From NCBI RefSeq assembly GCF_016908145.1, contig NZ_JAFBDI010000012.1, positions 1 through 58,881 of the forward strand: DNA of 58,881 nucleotides. The letters are read 5' to 3'. Below are positions 55,123 through 58,881 of the stretch, in pieces. The notes under the pieces were generated by a model. That model was not told the DNA's origin. It saw only the letters and a list, made by a program, of their open reading frames with translations, and ran no database searches. The position numbers and the translations under genes are program-made. The number at the start of each line of letters is the position of its first letter. Position 1 is the stretch's first letter. The DNA is from Marinitoga litoralis. Its GTDB lineage: Bacteria; Thermotogota; Thermotogae; Petrotogales; Petrotogaceae.

Positions 55123-55433
55123 TATGAATTATTTATCATTTTGCTTGCTTCATTTAATTCTATATGAATAATGTTTTTTGCATCTTCTAAAAGTTTTGTT
55201 ATAGCATCATGTTTTATTTCGCAATTAACGATATTTCCATCTTTGTTTTTTTTAATAACTCCTGCATTTTCAAGTATTTTTAAATGCTGAGAAACACTTG
55301 ATTGTGTTAATCCTAATTCTTCTGCTATTTCAATTACATTTCGATTTTTACTACATAATATTTTTAATATTCTTAATCTTGTAGGATTTGCCAATGCTTT
55401 AAATATATCTGCAACTAATACACATTCGTCCAT
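55122..55433 (-). CDS. ArsR/SmtB-family transcriptional regulator
   Basis: A 103-residue winged-helix repressor: ADIFKALANPTRLRILKIL near 10, the recognition helix SSVSQHLKILENAGVI near 50 and the wing KNKDGNIVNCEI. No ELCVCDL arsenic site is present; other cysteines (Cys4, the Cys in KILCSK, the Cys in VNCEI) could form a different sensor site, so the signal is unknown. ATG at 55433 is chosen, with AGAGGT nine bases upstream; the open frame extends to 55469 without a ribosome site. It is transcribed alone, with a paired-palindrome operator region overlapping its promoter. Confidence 0.88.
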   Translation of the reverse strand: MDECVLVADIFKALANPTRLRILKILCSKNRNVIEIAEELGLTQSSVSQHLKILENAGVIKKNKDGNIVNCEIKHDAITKLLEDAKNIIHIELNEASKMINNS

Positions 55434-55447
55434 AATTTTACCTCTCT

Positions 55448-55490
55448 TTAATACTATTATATATATCAAATTATATTATAATAGTATTAA
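55448..55490. promoter_or_regulatory. ArsR-type operator: two TAATAnTATTA palindromes
   Basis: TAATACTATTA (55449-55459) and TAATAGTATTA (55479-55489) are each palindromes and together form a perfect 14-bp inverted repeat (55448-55461 with 55477-55490). Their 30-base separation, about three helical turns, places them on the same DNA face. Both overlap TATAAT-like -10 boxes (55456-55461 and 55475-55480) upstream of the ArsR gene, as expected for autorepression. Confidence 0.65.
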
Positions 55491-55508
55491 AATATGTTTT
55501 TTGTAAGT

Positions 55509-56780
55509 TTAATTTTTTAATTTTCTTGCTTCTAATATCCCATGAGCTGTAGCGTGAACTATACTTCTTGTATGACCTGAACAATCCCCAATAAACTTTA
55601 AATTTTCAAATAAATTATTATCTAATTTTTTTCCATAGAATTTAACTTCTACACCATATAACAAGTTTTCTTCATCAGCTATTCCAGGTATAATTTTATT
55701 TAAATTATCTATAAATTCTACTAAAGATTGAGAGGTTTTGCTTGGAAATACTAAATTTAGATCACCTAAAACATATTCATTTTGGTTTAGAGTAGGGAAA
55801 ACTTTCCATAATTTTTTAGTTCTTTTTCCTTTTTTAAAATCCCCATATGTTTGTAATATAACCTTATCTCCACCTGCCAAAATATTAGATAACTTTGCAA
55901 TATATGATCCATAACCATTTGGATCATTAAATGGTTTTGTAAATGAATGGGTTACTAAAATAGCAAAATTAGTATTTGTTGATTTTTGATCATGTATAGC
56001 ATGTCCATTTACCGTAATGAAATCTGAGTATTTTTCTGTAACGACATATCCAGATGGATTATTACAAAATGTTCTAACTAATTGACCATTAGAAGATTTG
56101 AATTTAACTTTAAATTCATATAATGCGTCATTTAATTCCTTTACAACTATATCAGGTAATTCAAATCTTACTCCTAAATCTACTTTTGTATTGGATAATA
56201 TAATATCTGGATATTTCTTACTTAATGTATCTATTAATTTAAATCCACTTCTTCCTACTGCAATATAAACTTTATCAAAATATTCTTCATGTTCTTCTCT
56301 GTTTTCTCTATCTAAATAAATAATTTTTATATTATTACTAACTTCAATATCCTTAACAAATGAATTGAATTTAAATTTAATACCTTTTTGGGAAAATTCA
56401 CTATGAGCGTTTTTTAAAAATATTTTGAGTTTGTCAGTACCAATATGAAAGAATTCAGATTCAACTAATTTAAATCCATTAATAAAAAATTGTTTTTCGA
56501 GCTCTTCTATGTTTTCTCTAGAACCTATTTCTGGTTCTGTCTCAGATAATTTTGAATAATAATCTACTATATCTTTTTGTAGTTTTTTGTCATATAATAT
56601 TTCTTCTAAATCTCCTCCCATTTCCGAAGAAACAAATAATTTTCCATCAGCTCTAATACCGCTAATAGAAGATGAAAAAATATCTTTATTCATTTCAAAA
56701 ACAACTACATCATTTGAAGGATCAACCTCTTTTAAAAAACCTACTGCTGCAGCTCCAAATCCTATTACTGCAATTTTCAC
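55509..56780 (-). CDS. FAD-dependent dehydrogenase (COG2509-type)
   Basis: A 423-residue flavoprotein. The N-terminal dinucleotide loop is AVIGFGAAAVGFLKEV near 5, with VVVFEMNKDI at strand 2. The middle has KVYIAVGRSG near 187 (ATG-type second motif) and the long HaHLTF-like domain with NNPSGYVVTE near 240. The C-terminal FAD segment is FIGDCSGHTRSIVHATAHG near 400. The start is GTG at 56780, with GAGGAGG upstream. Relatives are annotated as dehydrogenases or NAD(FAD)-utilising proteins without a known substrate. The downstream gene is the ArsR regulator, after 76 bases. Confidence 0.83.
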   Translation of the reverse strand: MKIAVIGFGAAAVGFLKEVDPSNDVVVFEMNKDIFSSSISGIRADGKLFVSSEMGGDLEEILYDKKLQKDIVDYYSKLSETEPEIGSRENIEELEKQFFINGFKLVESEFFHIGTDKLKIFLKNAHSEFSQKGIKFKFNSFVKDIEVSNNIKIIYLDRENREEHEEYFDKVYIAVGRSGFKLIDTLSKKYPDIILSNTKVDLGVRFELPDIVVKELNDALYEFKVKFKSSNGQLVRTFCNNPSGYVVTEKYSDFITVNGHAIHDQKSTNTNFAILVTHSFTKPFNDPNGYGSYIAKLSNILAGGDKVILQTYGDFKKGKRTKKLWKVFPTLNQNEYVLGDLNLVFPSKTSQSLVEFIDNLNKIIPGIADEENLLYGVEVKFYGKKLDNNLFENLKFIGDCSGHTRSIVHATAHGILEARKLKN

Positions 56781-56801
56781 ATTATCCCTCCTCAAAAAAA
56801 A

Positions 56802-56829
56802 TAGACTGAAACCGTATGGTTTCAGTCTA
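56802..56829 (-). terminator. terminator after the winged-helix gene
   Basis: A perfect 12-bp stem, TAGACTGAAACC (56802-56813) with 56818-56829, loop GTAT, followed on the minus strand by a run of eight T. It is among the strongest terminators in the window. Confidence 0.93.
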
Positions 56830-56832
56830 AAA

Positions 56833-57012
56833 TTATTTCTTTAAAGTGTAGTAACATCTTTTTGGAGATTCAATTTTCTCCTCTTTTTTTAATTCTTTTA
56901 TTGCTTTATCTACTAATTTTTTGTCAATTCCAGCTTTTTCAGCGATTTCTCCAGATTTTAATGGTTCTTTTGATTCAGATAAAACTTTAACAACTAATTC
57001 CACTGCATCCAT
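56833..57012 (-). CDS. small winged-helix DNA-binding protein, 59 aa
   Basis: A 59-residue winged-helix domain on its own: DAVELVVKVLSESKEPLKSG (helix 1 and linker), EIAEKAGIDKKLVDKAIKEL (helices 2 and 3), then KKEEKIESPKRCYYTL (wing). It is similar to small archaeal and Thermotogota transcription factors of one winged helix. The start ATG at 57012 has GGGAGGG six bases upstream; a longer frame to 57039 has no ribosome site. It is monocistronic with a consensus promoter and a strong terminator, so it should be well expressed. Confidence 0.8.
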   Translation of the reverse strand: MDAVELVVKVLSESKEPLKSGEIAEKAGIDKKLVDKAIKELKKEEKIESPKRCYYTLKK

Positions 57013-57047
57013 TCCAATCCCTCCCAAAAATTCTATCAAACAAAGTT

Positions 57048-57076
57048 ATTATATTATAATTTTTATGTTTTGTCAA
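57048..57076 (-). promoter_or_regulatory. promoter of the small winged-helix gene
   Basis: Minus-strand TTGACA (57071-57076), a 17-base spacer, TATAAT (57048-57053): a perfect sigma-A consensus, the strongest in the window. Confidence 0.9.
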
Positions 57077-57078
57077 TA

Positions 57079-57861
57079 TTAATTCATTTCTTTTTGAATA
57101 TTCATAACAAATTTAGGAACTATTTTTCTAGGGATAAATCTTATTAAAAAGGCCAATAATTTATTTCTAAAACCAGTAATAATAACTTGTTTTTTATTCA
57201 TTAAGCCATCATATGCAATTTTTGCTACTTTTTCTGCTGACATAGGTTTTAACGTATAAAATAATTTAGATTTTTCCATATTGGCTCTTTTAACAAAATC
57301 AGTGGATGTTGAACCTGGACATAACGCAGTAACTGAAATATTTTTATCTTTTAATTCTTCATTTAATGCTTCACTAAAACTTAGTACATATGCTTTTGAA
57401 GCATAATAATTAGCCATTAAAGGCCCAGGTTGAAAAGCAGCAGTTGATGCAACATTTAATATTTTACCTTCATTAAATTTTATCATATCATCTAAAAATA
57501 ACTTTGTTAAATACACTAATGTTATAACATTTAATTGAATCATATTTATTTCTTTTTCGATATCTAAATCATAGAATCTTCCGAATGTTGCATATCCAGC
57601 ATTATTTACTAATATGTTTATAAATATATTTTTTTGTTTAACTTCATTATATAGCTCTTTAGGAGAATTTGGGTCAGATAAATCTTTTTTTATTATAATA
57701 ACTTTTATGTTATGTTTTTTTTCTAAATTATCTTTTATTCTTTGTAATTTATCATAACTCCTTGCAACCAATACTAAATTATGATTGTTTTTTGCAAATA
57801 TTTTTGCTAATTCTAGTCCTATTCCACCAGATGCACCTGTTATTAGTGTATATTTTTCCAT
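57079..57861 (-). CDS. short-chain dehydrogenase/reductase
   Basis: A 260-residue SDR of the classical type: cofactor loop LITGASGGIGLELAKIFAK near 6, NNAGYATFG near 87, the catalytic Ser in NVASTAAFQPG near 138 and YYASK with Tyr/Lys near 152, plus CPGSTSTDF near 182. The family reduces carbonyls of lipids or steroids with NAD(P)H; its C-terminal hydrophobic segment (FRNKLLAFLIRFIPRKIV) resembles membrane-associated members. AGGAGG precedes the ATG. It lies 9 bases after the cytochrome b5-like gene on the same strand. Confidence 0.9.
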   Translation of the reverse strand: MEKYTLITGASGGIGLELAKIFAKNNHNLVLVARSYDKLQRIKDNLEKKHNIKVIIIKKDLSDPNSPKELYNEVKQKNIFINILVNNAGYATFGRFYDLDIEKEINMIQLNVITLVYLTKLFLDDMIKFNEGKILNVASTAAFQPGPLMANYYASKAYVLSFSEALNEELKDKNISVTALCPGSTSTDFVKRANMEKSKLFYTLKPMSAEKVAKIAYDGLMNKKQVIITGFRNKLLAFLIRFIPRKIVPKFVMNIQKEMN

Positions 57862-57870
57862 ATAGTCCTC

Positions 57871-58875
57871 CTATTTCAATAAGAATCCAATTTTATATAC
57901 GTTATTTAATTTTCCTAATCCATGAGGAGATAATTCTGTTATTTCATATGTTAAATCTTTTCCAGCAACAATTCCGTTTTTATGTTCCCCATTTTTCCAA
58001 GCTTTTGAATAAGACATATCATATACAATACCATTTACAGCAACGTATGCTTTATTTCCATTTTTTCCATTATACATAGATAGTTCTTTTTCACTAAATA
58101 CAAAATATCCGATTTTAAAAACATTATCTAATTTCTTTAATCCGTGAGGAGATAATTCTGTTATTTCATATGTTAGTTCTTTACCAGCAACAATTCCGTT
58201 TTTATGCATTCCATTTTTCCAAGCTTTTGAATAAGACATATCATATACAACACCATTTACAGCAACATATGCTTTATTATTATCTTTCCCATCAAACATT
58301 TTCAAATCACTAGGAGTTATTATTAATATTCCAATAGGATATACATTTTCAAGTTTTTTCAATCCATGAGGAGATAATTTTGTTATTTCATATGTTAATT
58401 CTTTACCTGCTACAATTCCATTCTTATGCATTCCATCTTTCCAAGCTTTTGAATGAGACATATCATATACAATACCATTTACAGCAACGTATGCTTTATT
58501 TCTATTTTTCCCGTCAAATTTTTTTAAATCATTTAGGGTAAACCCTAAAACTCCTATAATATCTAAGTCATCTAAAATGTTCATATTATGAGGAGAAATG
58601 TTTTCTATTTCGTATGATAATTCATTTCCAGCATTAACACCTTTATGTTGCCCATTTTTCCATTTCTTTTCATAGGAAACATCATATACAATTCCATTTA
58701 CAGCAATCCAAGAATCATTTCCATTTTGACCATTATTTTTTAATAGTTCATCATACGATACTATTTTATATTTTTCACCGAAATCATCCATTTTTACATC
58801 TAAAATATTTACATAATCACCTAATACAACTAAACTTAAAATAAATAAACTAATTAATAAAAATACTTTTTTCAT
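57871..58875 (-). CDS. exported protein of four tandem cytochrome b5-like heme/steroid-binding repeats
   Basis: A 334-residue protein with a signal peptide (about 1-19, VFLLISLFILSLVVLG). After it come four repeats of the small cytochrome b5-like family, about 74 residues each: roughly 39-111, 113-185, 187-259 and 261-334. Each has AYVAVNGIVYDMS, W-K-x-G-x-H, AGKELTYEI and SPHG. The candidate heme-ligand histidines are 77/96, 150/170, 224/244 and 298/318. The first repeat is diverged (SPHN, no AY start) and the last three are nearly identical. It is followed by an SDR gene 9 bases downstream. The upstream region is cut off by the window edge. Confidence 0.88.
   Translation of the reverse strand: MKKVFLLISLFILSLVVLGDYVNILDVKMDDFGEKYKIVSYDELLKNNGQNGNDSWIAVNGIVYDVSYEKKWKNGQHKGVNAGNELSYEIENISPHNMNILDDLDIIGVLGFTLNDLKKFDGKNRNKAYVAVNGIVYDMSHSKAWKDGMHKNGIVAGKELTYEITKLSPHGLKKLENVYPIGILIITPSDLKMFDGKDNNKAYVAVNGVVYDMSYSKAWKNGMHKNGIVAGKELTYEITELSPHGLKKLDNVFKIGYFVFSEKELSMYNGKNGNKAYVAVNGIVYDMSYSKAWKNGEHKNGIVAGKDLTYEITELSPHGLGKLNNVYKIGFLLK
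57874..58761 (-). repeat. four ~222-bp direct repeats within the cytochrome b5-like gene
   Basis: The DNA of the four repeats is periodic at 222 bp; units lie at about 58543-58761, 58321-58539, 58099-58317 and 57874-58095. Units 2-4 keep long near-identical stretches at nucleotide level (for example the minus-strand coding for VAVNGxVYDMS and AGKELTYEIT), pointing to recent duplication or gene conversion. Unit 1 is older. Confidence 0.8.
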
Positions 58876-58881
58876 AATTTT

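Noticed and set aside
57871-58875. CRISPR-like or tandem non-coding repeat
   Set aside because: The repeat period of 222 bp is a multiple of three and maintains an open frame with a signal peptide; it is a protein domain repeat.

Overview
The window is a very AT-rich, densely packed bacterial chromosome segment with uniform base and codon use (AGA for Arg, A/T-ending codons) and no insertion sequence, prophage, CRISPR array or clear foreign island. The gene content fits Thermotogota, most likely an AT-rich member of the Petrotogales such as Marinitoga; this is an inference from gene content. The relevant content is gyrB next to ftsA-ftsZ, envelope genes of a diderm cell (Skp/OmpH, LptB), and anaerobic metabolism through ferredoxin-dependent 2-oxoacid oxidoreductase, PduL and butyrate kinase, together with the NADH sensor Rex. 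No gap between genes exceeds 300 bases.

Layout. Positions 5-8089 (+): phosphoglucomutase, an unknown gene, truA, an exported protein whose reading frame opens inside truA, and tlyA; then guaA-guaB behind a guanine-type purine riboswitch. Positions 8117-19054 (-): a small exported protein, xseB-xseA-rsmI, tRNA-Leu(CAG), rex, leuS, a membrane-anchored protein, a sigma factor, a methyltransferase, tRNA-Thr(GGT), pduL, yqeH and a DUF218 protein. Positions 19139-24745 (+): a lipoprotein, a 2-hydroxyacid dehydrogenase, phoH, an HD phosphohydrolase, ybeY, and a DUF1015 gene with its own promoter.

Positions 24761-36612 (-) hold twelve genes with gaps of about 10 bases or less, apparently one transcript: a PfkB sugar kinase, a CBS protein, mtaB, a class IV aminotransferase, a DciA-like protein, gyrB, a small FtsQ-like protein, ftsA, ftsZ, a GspE/PilB-type ATPase, a membrane-anchored protein and a DUF5685 protein. 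Positions 36671-44944 (-) hold a second packed unit for envelope and housekeeping functions: skp, lptB, a TIGR00725 protein, gltX, coaBC, an L,D-transpeptidase, an AEC permease, a CoA-binding protein and murJ. A short intergenic stretch (44945-45175) carries a candidate small RNA with an anti-Shine-Dalgarno-like motif, followed by glyA (-).

Positions 46672-54289 (+) form a nine-gene fermentation operon: aminotransferase, butyrate kinase 1, phosphate butyryltransferase, butyrate kinase 2, a P-loop NTPase, and the four subunits of a 2-oxoacid:ferredoxin oxidoreductase. Read together, an amino acid is transaminated to a 2-oxoacid, oxidised to an acyl-CoA with reduction of ferredoxin, converted to an acyl phosphate and used to make ATP. 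The promoter region has a palindrome resembling a Rex box, and its 13-base core recurs upstream of the DUF1015 gene. The last part (54312-58875, -) contains a diguanylate cyclase with a degenerate receiver domain, an ArsR regulator with paired palindromes at its promoter, an FAD-dependent dehydrogenase, a tiny winged-helix protein, a short-chain dehydrogenase and an exported protein made of four cytochrome b5-like repeats.
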